This document shows positions 1-10,000 of a stretch of 64,000 nt of DNA, piece after piece. Each line of letters opens with the position of its first letter. Position 1 is the first letter of the stretch. The notes under the pieces were generated by a model. It was given only the letters and a program-made list of their open reading frames with translations, did no database searches and had not been told where the DNA came from. A program made the translations under genes and the position numbers. Origin of the DNA: Rodentibacter sp901420285 (GTDB lineage Bacteria > Pseudomonadota > Gammaproteobacteria > Enterobacterales > Pasteurellaceae); assembly GCF_041734645.1 (NCBI RefSeq), contig NZ_CP162010.1, positions 1,116,001 through 1,180,000 on the forward strand, read 5' to 3'.

Positions 1-181
1 TTAATCCGGTGAATAACGACGTACGTGCGGGGCCACAAACCGATGCCGGCGTAAAAGCATTGTTGAAACGAATGCCTTCTTTTGCCAAACGATCTAGGTT
101 AGGAGTCTTGACGATTTGGTGCCCGTAAGCACCAATCATATCTTTACGCACCTGATCCAATAGAATATAGATAATGTTCAT
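1..181 (-). CDS. Sulfatase, N-terminal part (runs off the window)
   Basis: Reading the minus strand from the ATG at 181 gives about 60 residues starting MNIIYILLDQVRKDM, the usual opening of type I sulfatases, with the first metal-binding Asp in LLDQVRKD. C49-G-P-A-R matches the sulfatase C-x-P-x-R signature, whose Cys is converted to formylglycine; the following SLFTG is also typical. The remainder lies outside the window. The start codon overlaps the stop of the upstream symporter gene by one base (TAATG), so the two are probably co-translated. Substrate is unknown; pairing with a sodium:solute symporter suggests uptake and desulfation of a sulfated sugar or similar compound, which is inference. 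A phosphodiesterase or phosphonate hydrolase of the same fold is a less likely alternative. Confidence 0.85.
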   Translation of the reverse strand, partial: MNIIYILLDQVRKDMIGAYGHQIVKTPNLDRLAKEGIRFNNAFTPASVCGPARTSLFTGL

Positions 182-1860
182 TATTTAGCCTCTTTATTCC
201 GTACAACCAACAACACGATAAGTTGCAATACTACCCACACGCCTAATACCATTAACGGATTACCGCTTTCGGAAGCCATGCCGATTGGCGAAAGGAAAGC
301 ATAAAGAGCGAGCAAACCTAAGATTAAAGATACACTGGTGACTTTCAAATATTTCCAGTTGGTTAAATCCACATCACCTAGATTTTCCTTGTTTTCTATG
401 TAAGGCTCGCGACGTAAGAATTGACCTAAGAACAGCATCAATACCACGTCGAATACGAATAAGCCACCCATGACATACACGAAATTAATTTTAACGTCAA
501 AGACCCAAACAATGCAGAAATACAGGATAACATGGGCAAGTAAAGCGATACGCGCAGCTGTGCCTGAAACGGTTTTATTAAACATCCCTACGGCAAATAA
601 GGCGACGATTGGAATATTTACGAAACCGGCAAAACGTTTAGTGATTAAGAAAATACCGTCTGTACCGAACATCAATAACGGCGCGAAAATCATAGTAACA
701 ATCGCCATAATAGTGGAAACTTTTTTCGCATATACAATTAACTCTTGTTCCGACCGCACTTTTTTACTGATAGAAGGCAATAAGTCTTTACAGTAAATGG
801 TTGCGGCAGAGTTTAAGAAAGAGTTAAAAGTACTTAAGATCGCCCCAAATAACGCCGCAATGAAGAAGCCTTGCAACCATGTTGGCAATACTTTATTCAC
901 TAATAGTGGATAAGACGCATCAATCGGATTTATTCCTTCACCCAAAATATGGAAGCTTAATAAGCCCGGTAAGTTTAAGATAATCGGTAACGTTAATAAG
1001 AATAACGCCGCAATCAAGATCCCTTTTTGACCGGATTTTAAATCTTTCGCCCCCAAGCAACGTTGCACGATAGCTTGATTGGTTGTCCAATAGAAAAAGT
1101 GCACCACCATAATACCGGTAAAAATGGTTGGCCAAGGTGTGGCGTCGGTTTCACTTCCTATGGCATTCCATTTTTCAATATGGCTTGTTGTGATGGTATT
1201 TAATCCTGCTGTAAAACTGCCTTCGCCTAAATACATCAATGCAAAAAATGGCACAAGTAACGCGCCGACAACCAAAATCACCGCATTAATCGTATCTGAC
1301 ACCGCAACCGCTTTCAAACCGCCAAAAATCGCATAAATCGCGCCCACCACGCCGATAGCAATCACCGTATAGGTAATCGCTGCGCCATAACTCAAGCCGA
1401 ATGCGGTTTCCAAATTAAAGATTTTATTAAACGCAATCGCACCGGTATAAAGTGCGGTTGGAATGACGATTAAAAGGTAAAAAATTAAGAACAGCGTGGA
1501 CATAATCAAACGAGTTTGACGGTCGAAACGGCTTTCAAAAAATTCGGGCACCGTGGTATAGCCGTTACGCAAATATTTCGGCAACATATAAAGCGCCAGA
1601 AAACAAAGTGGTATCACTGTCGGCACCGTCCACGCGATAATAGAAAAGTTGCCTTTATATGATACAGCATTCACGCCAATAAGTTGCTCGGTAGAAAGTG
1701 AAGTAAGAACCATTGAGCAACCAATCACCAACCCACTTAAGCCACGCCCGGCCAAGAAATAACCCTTAGACGTACTAAGGTCATCATTCTTCGTTTTTAA
1801 CCAAGAGATATATGCCACCAAACCGGTTACGATGAGGAAGCTAAGTATTGTTATAAACAT
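181..1860 (-). CDS. Sodium:solute symporter (SSS family)
   Basis: About 559 residues with roughly 13-14 hydrophobic segments. Motifs are of the SLC5/SSS family: an early YFLAGRGLSG segment near residue 35, a central region with IFGGLKAVAVSDTINA, and TTNQAIVQRCLGAKD near the middle. I chose the ATG at 1860 (MFITILSF) rather than a more upstream in-frame ATG because GGGAGGAC lies just ahead of it on the minus strand. SSS proteins couple sodium entry to import of sugars, amino acids or organic anions in the inner membrane; the substrate cannot be told here. It is the first gene of a probable operon with the coupled downstream sulfatase, under a perfect CRP site, which fits a carbon-source function. 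Confidence 0.88.
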   Translation of the reverse strand: MFITILSFLIVTGLVAYISWLKTKNDDLSTSKGYFLAGRGLSGLVIGCSMVLTSLSTEQLIGVNAVSYKGNFSIIAWTVPTVIPLCFLALYMLPKYLRNGYTTVPEFFESRFDRQTRLIMSTLFLIFYLLIVIPTALYTGAIAFNKIFNLETAFGLSYGAAITYTVIAIGVVGAIYAIFGGLKAVAVSDTINAVILVVGALLVPFFALMYLGEGSFTAGLNTITTSHIEKWNAIGSETDATPWPTIFTGIMVVHFFYWTTNQAIVQRCLGAKDLKSGQKGILIAALFLLTLPIILNLPGLLSFHILGEGINPIDASYPLLVNKVLPTWLQGFFIAALFGAILSTFNSFLNSAATIYCKDLLPSISKKVRSEQELIVYAKKVSTIMAIVTMIFAPLLMFGTDGIFLITKRFAGFVNIPIVALFAVGMFNKTVSGTAARIALLAHVILYFCIVWVFDVKINFVYVMGGLFVFDVVLMLFLGQFLRREPYIENKENLGDVDLTNWKYLKVTSVSLILGLLALYAFLSPIGMASESGNPLMVLGVWVVLQLIVLLVVRNKEAK

Positions 1861-1943
1861 ATGTTGTCCTCCCAATATAACTAACATGGCATAAAAATAA
1901 TACAATGCTTTTCAAAAGCTTATGATTATTGTCATATTGGCAT

Positions 1944-1959
1944 TGTGAGAGGGATCACA
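1944..1959. promoter_or_regulatory. CRP-cAMP binding site upstream of the symporter
   Basis: TGTGA-N6-TCACA is a perfect palindromic CRP core in the 240-bp gap between the leftward symporter/sulfatase genes and the rightward tpsB. It is 85-100 bp from the symporter start and about 145 bp from the tpsB start. Control of the carbohydrate genes is the simpler reading; an effect on tpsB cannot be excluded. A second half-site (GGATCACAGA) lies near 2020. Confidence 0.75.
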
Positions 1960-2100
1960 GATTACAGAATTTCCATAAATTAACGATTTTTAACCCTTTT
2001 TTCTTCTAAAAATTGAATCGGATCACAGAATTTTCGCTCCTCCTTTGCATCCTGTATTTAACCGCCCTACTCTCTCGCTAAATTTTTAATTGAGAAAAAT

Positions 2101-3957
2101 ATGAAACCGACTTACCTATTTCCCGTACTTTGTCTAAGCCTTCCCTCTTTTATAGAGGCCGCACCCTCCACTCCCTCCACCGCCGAAAAGCAATTCAGTG
2201 CCCGCCAACAGCAACAACAAACCGCGCTTGATGCGGAAATTCAAGCGCAGCAAGTGCAAAATCCAAACGTGCACTTGGAAAGCGAAAAAACGAAATCTGT
2301 TGCTTTTCCGGTCAACGAAGCACCATGCTTTCCAATTAATCAACTGGTTCTCACCGATTTTAATGCCGATGCCGATGCCGATGCCGATGCCGGTGCTGAT
2401 GCTGATGCTGATGTCAATGCCAATGCCAATGCCGATACCGCCCAACCCGCCAATGCGGTGCTCAAAACGGCATCTAAACCGCTGCAACGGATTCAACCAA
2501 GCCGTTTTTCTTGGGCCTTGCAGGCCGCCTATGCCGAAGGTGATTTTGCTCTGCCGGTCTGTATCGGTTCGCAAGGTATTAATGTGCTGTTGCGTCGCAT
2601 TCAAAATCAGCTGATTGATGATGGCTTTGTAACCACGCGCGTGGTGGTGGCGCCACAAGATTTGCGTTCGGGAAGGTTAGTGCTCACGGTGATTCCGGGC
2701 AAAGTCGGGCGCATTCAATTACAAGACCGAAGCGCGATTCCCTTTGCTACGCGCGGCACTTTGTGGTTTGCCATGCCGATAGCACAAGGCGATATATTAA
2801 ATGTGCGCGATATTGAGCAAGGCCTGGAAAATTTAAAACGCGTGCCGAGTGCGGAGAGCGACATTGAATTGACGCCTACCGACTCGGTAGGCGAAACGGA
2901 CGTGGTGATTCAATATAAACAAAGCCTGCCTTTTCATTTAACCCTTGGTTTAGACGATGCCGGCACAAAGACAACCGGACGTTTGCAAGGCTCGGCAACC
3001 TTTTCTTGGGACAATGCGCTGCGCTTAAATGACCTGTTTTACCTTAGCGGCACGCGCAGTTTCAAACGCGACAGTGACAAAGCCGAAGGCGATTACGGCA
3101 GCAAAAATGTCAGCCTGTATTATTCGATTCCTTGGCAAAATTATTTATTCGCCCTTTCCGGCTCGCGTTACACTTATCATCAAACTGTTGCCGGCGCCTT
3201 TGAATCCTACACCTATTCCGGCGAAAGCCGACAAATGAAAGCGAATTTAAGCCGTTTGATTACCCGTGGCAGTCAACACAAAACCTATCTCAATGCGGCG
3301 CTGTGGGCGCGCCAATCGTCCAATTACATCAATGACACCGAAATCGAAGTACAACGCCGTCGAACGGCCGGTTGGGAAGTGGGACTGAGCCATACGCAAT
3401 ATCTCGGGCAGGCCACGCTTCAACTTGCCGCCAATTACAAACGCGGCACCGGTGCCCATCGCGCACTGCGCGCCCCGGAAGAAGCCTTCGGCGAAGGCAC
3501 CTCCCGAATGCAAATTCTCACCGCTTCACTCGATTTCACCTCCCCCTTCAGCATTCACAACCAAGCCTTTCGTTTTAACACCAACTGGAACGCCCAATGG
3601 CACCTTACGCCACTGGTGCAACAAGACAAATTCAGCCTCGGCGGGCGTTACAGCGTGCGCGGCTTTGACGGTGAACTAACCTTGTCCGGTGAACGCGGCT
3701 GGCTGTGGCGCAATGAATTGGCATGGAACGTCATGAACAAAGGCCACGAACTCTACCTTGGTCTTGACCACGGCGAAGTGCGTTCAAGCCGACCGGAATG
3801 GCAAGTGGGCAATAAATTGACCGGCGGCGTCATTGGCCTACGCGGCAAACTTTGGGGCTTAAATTACGAATATTTTGTCGGCACGCCGATACGTAAACCG
3901 GAAGGATTTCGGACAAGTCATGTCACGACGGGATTCAACCTCAGTTATCGTTTTTAA
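2101..3957 (+). CDS. TpsB outer-membrane secretion pore (two-partner secretion)
   Basis: 618 residues, ShlB/FhaC/HxuB family. A signal peptide occupies about residues 1-20 (MKPTYLFPVLCLSLPSFIEA). A low-complexity Asp-Ala/Asn-Ala run lies near residues 88-113. POTRA-type sequence follows (about 120-275), then a 16-strand barrel region ending in a terminal Phe (SYRF) as expected for Omp85-type outer-membrane proteins. VRGFDGE near residue 520 matches the conserved VRGY/F loop motif that lines the pore. Its partner TpsA begins 100 bp downstream, so the role is export of TpsA across the outer membrane. The low-complexity run is encoded by hexanucleotide repeats and may vary in length. One copy of the dispersed 12-mer (2451-2462) is part of the coding sequence (NAVLKT). 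Confidence 0.93.
   Translation: MKPTYLFPVLCLSLPSFIEAAPSTPSTAEKQFSARQQQQQTALDAEIQAQQVQNPNVHLESEKTKSVAFPVNEAPCFPINQLVLTDFNADADADADAGADADADVNANANADTAQPANAVLKTASKPLQRIQPSRFSWALQAAYAEGDFALPVCIGSQGINVLLRRIQNQLIDDGFVTTRVVVAPQDLRSGRLVLTVIPGKVGRIQLQDRSAIPFATRGTLWFAMPIAQGDILNVRDIEQGLENLKRVPSAESDIELTPTDSVGETDVVIQYKQSLPFHLTLGLDDAGTKTTGRLQGSATFSWDNALRLNDLFYLSGTRSFKRDSDKAEGDYGSKNVSLYYSIPWQNYLFALSGSRYTYHQTVAGAFESYTYSGESRQMKANLSRLITRGSQHKTYLNAALWARQSSNYINDTEIEVQRRRTAGWEVGLSHTQYLGQATLQLAANYKRGTGAHRALRAPEEAFGEGTSRMQILTASLDFTSPFSIHNQAFRFNTNWNAQWHLTPLVQQDKFSLGGRYSVRGFDGELTLSGERGWLWRNELAWNVMNKGHELYLGLDHGEVRSSRPEWQVGNKLTGGVIGLRGKLWGLNYEYFVGTPIRKPEGFRTSHVTTGFNLSYRF
2362..2439 (+). repeat. Hexanucleotide repeat tract (GATGCC-like, about 13 units) inside tpsB
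   Basis: Units GATGCC, then GATGCT and AATGCC variants, repeat in frame and encode alternating Asp-Ala and Asn-Ala. Gains or losses of six bases would change linker length between signal peptide and POTRA region without a frameshift. Confidence 0.85.
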
Positions 3958-3992
3958 ATAAAAAGTATGCTCTATGCTCTAAGGTTCCACCT

Positions 3993-4056
3993 GAAAAAGA
4001 AAAAAGAAAAAAGAAAAAAGAAAAAAGAAATAAAGAAATAAAGAAAGGAAAAAAAT
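3993..4056 (+). repeat. A/G-rich heptanucleotide tract directly upstream of tpsA
   Basis: Between tpsB and tpsA the sequence is almost only A and G: four perfect GAAAAAA heptamers, then two GAAATAAA octamers, then GAAAGGAAAAAA up to the tpsA ATG at 4058. The ribosome-binding site (GAAAGGA) lies within the end of the tract. Repeat-number change would alter leader length and structure of tpsA mRNA. In non-typeable Haemophilus influenzae, 7-bp repeats ahead of the TPS adhesin genes hmw1A/hmw2A tune expression; the sequence here differs but the arrangement is analogous. Confidence 0.85.
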
Positions 4057-4057
4057 A

Positions 4058-7000
4058 ATGAACAAACATCACTACAAAGTCATTTTCAGCCGCGTGTTAA
4101 ATCAACCGGTGGTCGTGTCCGAATTGGCAAAAGCGCAAGGCAAAGCGGCGGATGAAAACAATCAAGCGGTGGCGGAAGGTCAAAATAGCACCGCATTGAA
4201 GTTCCAAAATGGCACCGCATTGACGCTGTCTTTAAAGCCACTTTGTTTCGGGCTGGTGTTGGCTTTGGGTTGGGTGAGTTTGTCCGAAAGCGCCTTGGCG
4301 GCGCCGAATCCGACCGCCAATGCGGAGCCAAACGGTGCGGCAGAAATGGCCATTCGCGCCGATAAATCTGCGCCAAGCAGCCAACAGGCAACAATTCTGC
4401 ACACCGCCAACGGCTTGCCGCAAGTGAACATCCAAACGCCGAGCGCGGCGGGCGTGTCGCGTAATCAATATGCTCAATTTGACGTCACCGAAAAAGGCGC
4501 GATTTTAAACAATGCGCGCAACGCCGCGCAAACACAGATGGCCGGTTGGGTGCAGGGCAACCCGAATTTGGCGCGTGGCGAAGCGAAAGTGATTTTAAAC
4601 GAAGTCAATTCGGCAAATCCGAGCCGTTTAAAAGGCTACGTGGAAGTGGCGGGGCGAAAAGCCGATGTGGTGATTGCCAACCCGAACGGCATTGCGTGCG
4701 ACGGCTGCGGCATCATCAACGCCGGCAGAGCAACAATGACGACGGGCCACGCACAAATAGAAAACGGCGAATTAAAAGGCTTTGAAGTCAAAGGTGGCAA
4801 GCTCAGCGTCGGCGACAACGGGCTGGACAACCGCCAAGCCGATTACACCGACATCATCGCCGAACGGGCGCAAATTGACGGCGGCCTGTGGGCGAACAAA
4901 GGCATTAAAGTCACCACCGGTCAAAACAAAGTCGACAAGAATAATCAAAGCGTCGTGTACATTGGCGACCACGCGAATACCCCAAATAGCACCGCATTGA
5001 ACGCTCAAAACAGCACCGCATTAAACGCAGAGGACGCCGAAAATCCGGTTTACACCGTGGACGTCAGCCGACTCGGCGGTATGTACGCCGAGAAAATCAC
5101 GCTGGTGGATAACGGCGCGGGTTTAGGCGTACGCAATGCCGGCCACATCGGCGCCTCGGCTGGCAACGTGCAAATTGACAGCCAAGGGCAAATTGTCAAC
5201 GAAGGCACCCTCAGCGCAACCCAACAAGCCCACCTTCGGGCCAAAGGCGACATTCAAAATAGCGGTAAAATTGAAGCGCAACAAGTCGGAATTAAACTTG
5301 CCTCACAGCACCGCATTGAACAACACGGCGCCGTCCTCGCCCGCCAAGGCGCGATTTCTTATCAAGCGAAAGAAAATATTTCTCAGCGTGGTGAAAGCAT
5401 CGCAAAAGGCAATATTATGTATCAAGCCCAAAACATTCACACCGAAAAAGACGCATTAATTGCTGCGGGTGTGAATACCGACGGCAAAACGCGTAGGTTA
5501 GAAACGCAACACGCGCAAGGTGCGAATATTACGCTCAATGCCAACGAAACGGTGACGTCCCGCGCCAAACATTTAGCCGGTGGGCAATTACACGTCGATG
5601 CCGTTTCGGTGGATTTAGCGCAAAGCCGGGTAAGCGCATACGGCATTCACCTTCGCTCAAGCCAATCGCCATTAGTGTTAAATCAGGCGACGTTATATAG
5701 TGAAGGGCAAACAGGTTTAACGTCCCCACAAAATATTGATACGCAAGCGGCAAATCTCAATGCACAAAACTTTGTGGTAAATAGCACGCAGCTGAATAAT
5801 CAACAAGGCAACTGGATTCAGCGCGGTCGCGAAACGCTTACGTTAAACTTGAGCGCAGGATTAAATAACAGCCGAGGCCGCATCGCAACTGAGGGTGTGT
5901 TATCCCTTCAAACGCCATCGATTCAAAACAGCCAAGGTGTGCTTTGGTCAAACCATCGTTTGCAACTGAATGCGCAAGGCGGACGGATTGACAATCAAGC
6001 CGGTAACCTTTTTGGAAAATATCAATTAAGTGCGAATACGACAAGTCTTAATAACCGACAAGGCGAAATCTCAAGCGCTAACACTTTCATCACGGCACAG
6101 CAGATAAACAATGAAGGCGGTAAGCTGATTTCAAGTGAACAAACTCATCTCAATGTGACGGCGCTAAATAATCAACGCCAAGGTTTAATCTATAGCCAAG
6201 GCAATATCACACTGAATACGCAGACAATTTCTAACCAAGCGGGAGAAATTATCGGGGCGAAGATCGCCGCTACTGCGCAACAGATGGATAATGATGGCGG
6301 CAAGCTGATTTCAGATAAACAAGCCCACCTCAACGTGACGGCACTCAATAATCAGCGCCAAGGCTTAATTTATAGCCAAGGCAACGCCACGCTGAACATG
6401 CAAACCCTGCAAAATCAAAACGGAATTATTTCATCACGTATTCATACTGTCGTTGAAACAAGCGCTTTAGATAATCAACAAGGCCTCATTCAAAGTGAAC
6501 GGGAGTTGATCCTTAACGCACAACAGCTTAACAATGCGCAAGGGAAAATATCTGCGCAAGATTTGACTCTGTCCGGCGACACCGCCGATAACAAAGAAGG
6601 TGTAATTGAAGCCGACAATTCAATACTAAATTTCAGCGTACTAGATAATCAAGGCCAAAGTGATGCGGGCTCGCTTGTTCGTGCAACCAAGCGCTTAGTG
6701 CTAAACATCACCCGCATCAATAATCAACACACCAACGCCACACAATCCACGCCGACACAAGGAATTCAAGCAGCCGATTTAGTCATGAATGGCGATGTTC
6801 TTGAAAACCAAGGCGGTGGAATTTATGCGGCGAAATCCGCAAATCTTGCCATTAATCAATTATTGAATAACCGACAAGGTGAAATTTTATCTACCGGTCA
6901 TATTAATATCATTAACCCCGGTTTTACGTTGGCAGTGGATAATACGTTGGGCAAACTGGACTCTGCCATCAGCACCGCATTGCAGGCGAAATCCTTGGTC

Positions 7001-10000
7001 GAGGGTTCAATCAATACCCAAGGTGATTTAGCCATTGATTTAAAGGATAGCTTTACACTAAATCGAGGCTTCGGGGTGGGCCATAATTTAACGTTTCGTA
7101 CACAAGGAGATTTTGTCAATAACACGAATCTTATTGTAGGAAATCGCGCTTTGATTGAAGGAGCGACAATTCGAAACGAAGCTCAGGCCGAAATTACCTC
7201 TTCGGATACTCGCCTGCAAAGCCAAACACTGGATAACTTCGGTTTAATTGACGGCAATACCACCTTGATTAAAGCCGGCGAAGCCAATAATATCGGTAAA
7301 GCACGTATTTACGGCGGACGGCTCGCCATAGAAGCGAAAAATCTTAACAACCTTGAAGATGCCGACGGCAATGCCGCTACGATTGCCGCACGCGAACGTC
7401 TCGATTTAGGCGTAGCTAACCTCGTCAATCGCAATCATTCCCTCATTATGAGTTTGGGCAATCTCTATATCGGCGGAAAATTGGATAAAAATAATCAAAT
7501 GCTAGGTTATGCTAATGATATTGATAACGGCAGCGCAACTATCGAAGCATTAGGTAGCGGTCGAGTGCAAACCCGTCATCTCTTAAATCATGATTTACAT
7601 CTAAAACTGGGTGATAAAATAAAACATGAAAGAATTAAAGAAGTGTCCTTAGGCAGTAATACACATCGTTATCGTGACGGCAAAGACGGCTATTTTAATT
7701 TAAATAACGGCAGTCGTAATCCGAATTCCTATTTTCAATTAACCAACGGGCACCGCATTGAAGGCTTTGGCTGGAAAATTTGGGAGTTCACAAGAACAAC
7801 TGTCACCAGTACGATTGAACATCAAGATCCGGGTAAGATTTTAATGGGAGGCGAACTTCATCTTTCCGGTGAAAATCTTCATAACCGACACAGTCAAATC
7901 TTAGTGGGACAAAAATTACTATTGGATGACAACGCCTTTCTTCAAAGCAGCGATAAAGTCTTAAGTAGCGCCCTTTCCAGACTTAATAACGAGGATCTCA
8001 TCGGCGAGATAAATATTGTTGATAACGGCGATTTTGCGCAAGAATATCGGGTGAGAAGGAAAAAAGGCCGCAAAGGGCATAATCATTACCATCATCATAG
8101 CGCCTTTAACGATGTACATGCTACGCAACACTTTAATTTCGGTTTAGAACTATTGAAAATTGGCGAACCGATTGTTTCAGTCGGTGCAACCGTTGATGAG
8201 AAATCGGATTTTCAAGGCGTCTCCGTTACACAAAAAACGCCATTAAATACCGATTTAACGGGAAATCCTGTAAATACGGGGACTATCACTTCGGGTATGG
8301 TAAAAAACCGAGATGAGCTCGGTATTAAAACCCATTTGCCGGAGATTACACTACCGCAGGGAAGCCTGTATAAAATTAATCCGAGTTCAACCTCTTCTTT
8401 TTTAGTGGAAACGGATCCGCGTTTTACCGATCGCAGTAAATGGTTAAGTAGTGATTATATGTTTAAACAACTTAATAACGATCCGCAAAATCAACTAAAA
8501 CGCTTAGGTGACGGTTTTTATGAACAACGTTTAATTAACGAACAAATCAATCAGCTCACAGGCAGACGTTTCTTAGACGGTTATTTATCCGATTATGAGC
8601 AATACAAGGCCTTAATGGATAACGGAATACTGTATGCAAAAAAACTGAATCTGATTCCGGGCGTAGCCCTTTCTGCCGAACAAATGAAAGCTTTAACATC
8701 AGATATGGTTTGGATGGTGAACCGCGAAGTTATCTTGCAAGACGGTACAAAAACGACTGTGCTAACTCCGCAAGTTTATCTTGTCGGACGCAATGCGCAT
8801 GTAAACAGCCGTGGCGCGCTGATCTCCGCTGATGATGTGATAATTAACACGCAAGGTAATGTACAAAACGGCGGTATTATTGCCGGGCGCAATCTTACGC
8901 ACTTGAGCGCAAACAATATTGAAAACCAAGGAGGAAAACTACAAGGCCGAGATGTGTATTTATTTGCGAAAAATCGTTTGCATCATTTAGGCGGTGCACT
9001 TTCTGCCGAACAAAATCTTACAGCAAAAGCAAAAAATATTGATATTGAAAGCACCCTGTCTGAAACGACGAATAATGGACACTTTAAACATAAAAATATT
9101 GACCGTATAGCGACGATTCAAGCCGGAGATAAAGATAATCGTGCCAATATCGCCCTTTATGCAAAAGAAGAATTGACCGTAAAAGGGGCGAATATGGATA
9201 TCAAAGGCAATGCGACTTTCCAAGCCGGCAACAAACTTCACCTTGGTACGATTGAAACGGAAAATAAACAACACTTTATTAAAGACGGCGACAACTACTA
9301 CAAACTTCATCAACAAAATGAAGTAGGAAATCGGTTAAACATTGAAGGTGATGGTCGTTTTATCGGTGACGCCGAAATTGAAATGCGCGGTGTTTCAGCC
9401 ACAAGTAACGGCACAATAAATATGCTTTCCCATGGTGACATTAATATTCAAGAAAGCCGTCAAAAAGAAAGCCTTGCCGAAGGGACAAAGTGGACGAAAC
9501 GCGGGATGTTCCAATCTAAAACCGAAATTCGTCGCCATAATCACAACTACAATCTGGCAGAATCATCAAATTTAGATGCGAATAAAATCAACATTCAATC
9601 CACTCATGGCGATGCCACGCTACAAGGCTCCAATGCGGTGTCGGAAAAGGACTTCACGGTTAGCGCAAAAAACATTGCAATTAAAGAAGCTGAAAATAAC
9701 GTTTATTCCGATGATTTTCACGCGAAGAAAAAATCCGGCGTACTGACCGGCGGAGGCATAGGCATTACATTCGGCGCCCAAAAACAAACCGTCGAAAGCG
9801 ACCAAACCAAACGCTATGCGCAAGGCAGTCAGGCGGGAAGTTTGAACGGCAATACGAACATCGTTGCTGACAAAACTTACACGCAAACGGCCAGCACGGT
9901 GAGTAGTGTAAACGGCGATGTGAATATCCTCGCCCGGAAAGTTGGCATTCAAGCCGCCGATGACAGATACGAAACCAACACCAAACAAACCTTCCAACAA

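Noticed and set aside
2134..2658. Long minus-strand frame opposite tpsB with Gly-Ile repeats
   Set aside because: It is the mirror of the hexanucleotide tract and POTRA coding sequence; no start signal or family resemblance.
3993..4056. Repeats as a possible CRISPR or iteron array
   Set aside because: A/G simple-sequence repeats without spacers; no CRISPR array or replication iterons are seen anywhere in the window.
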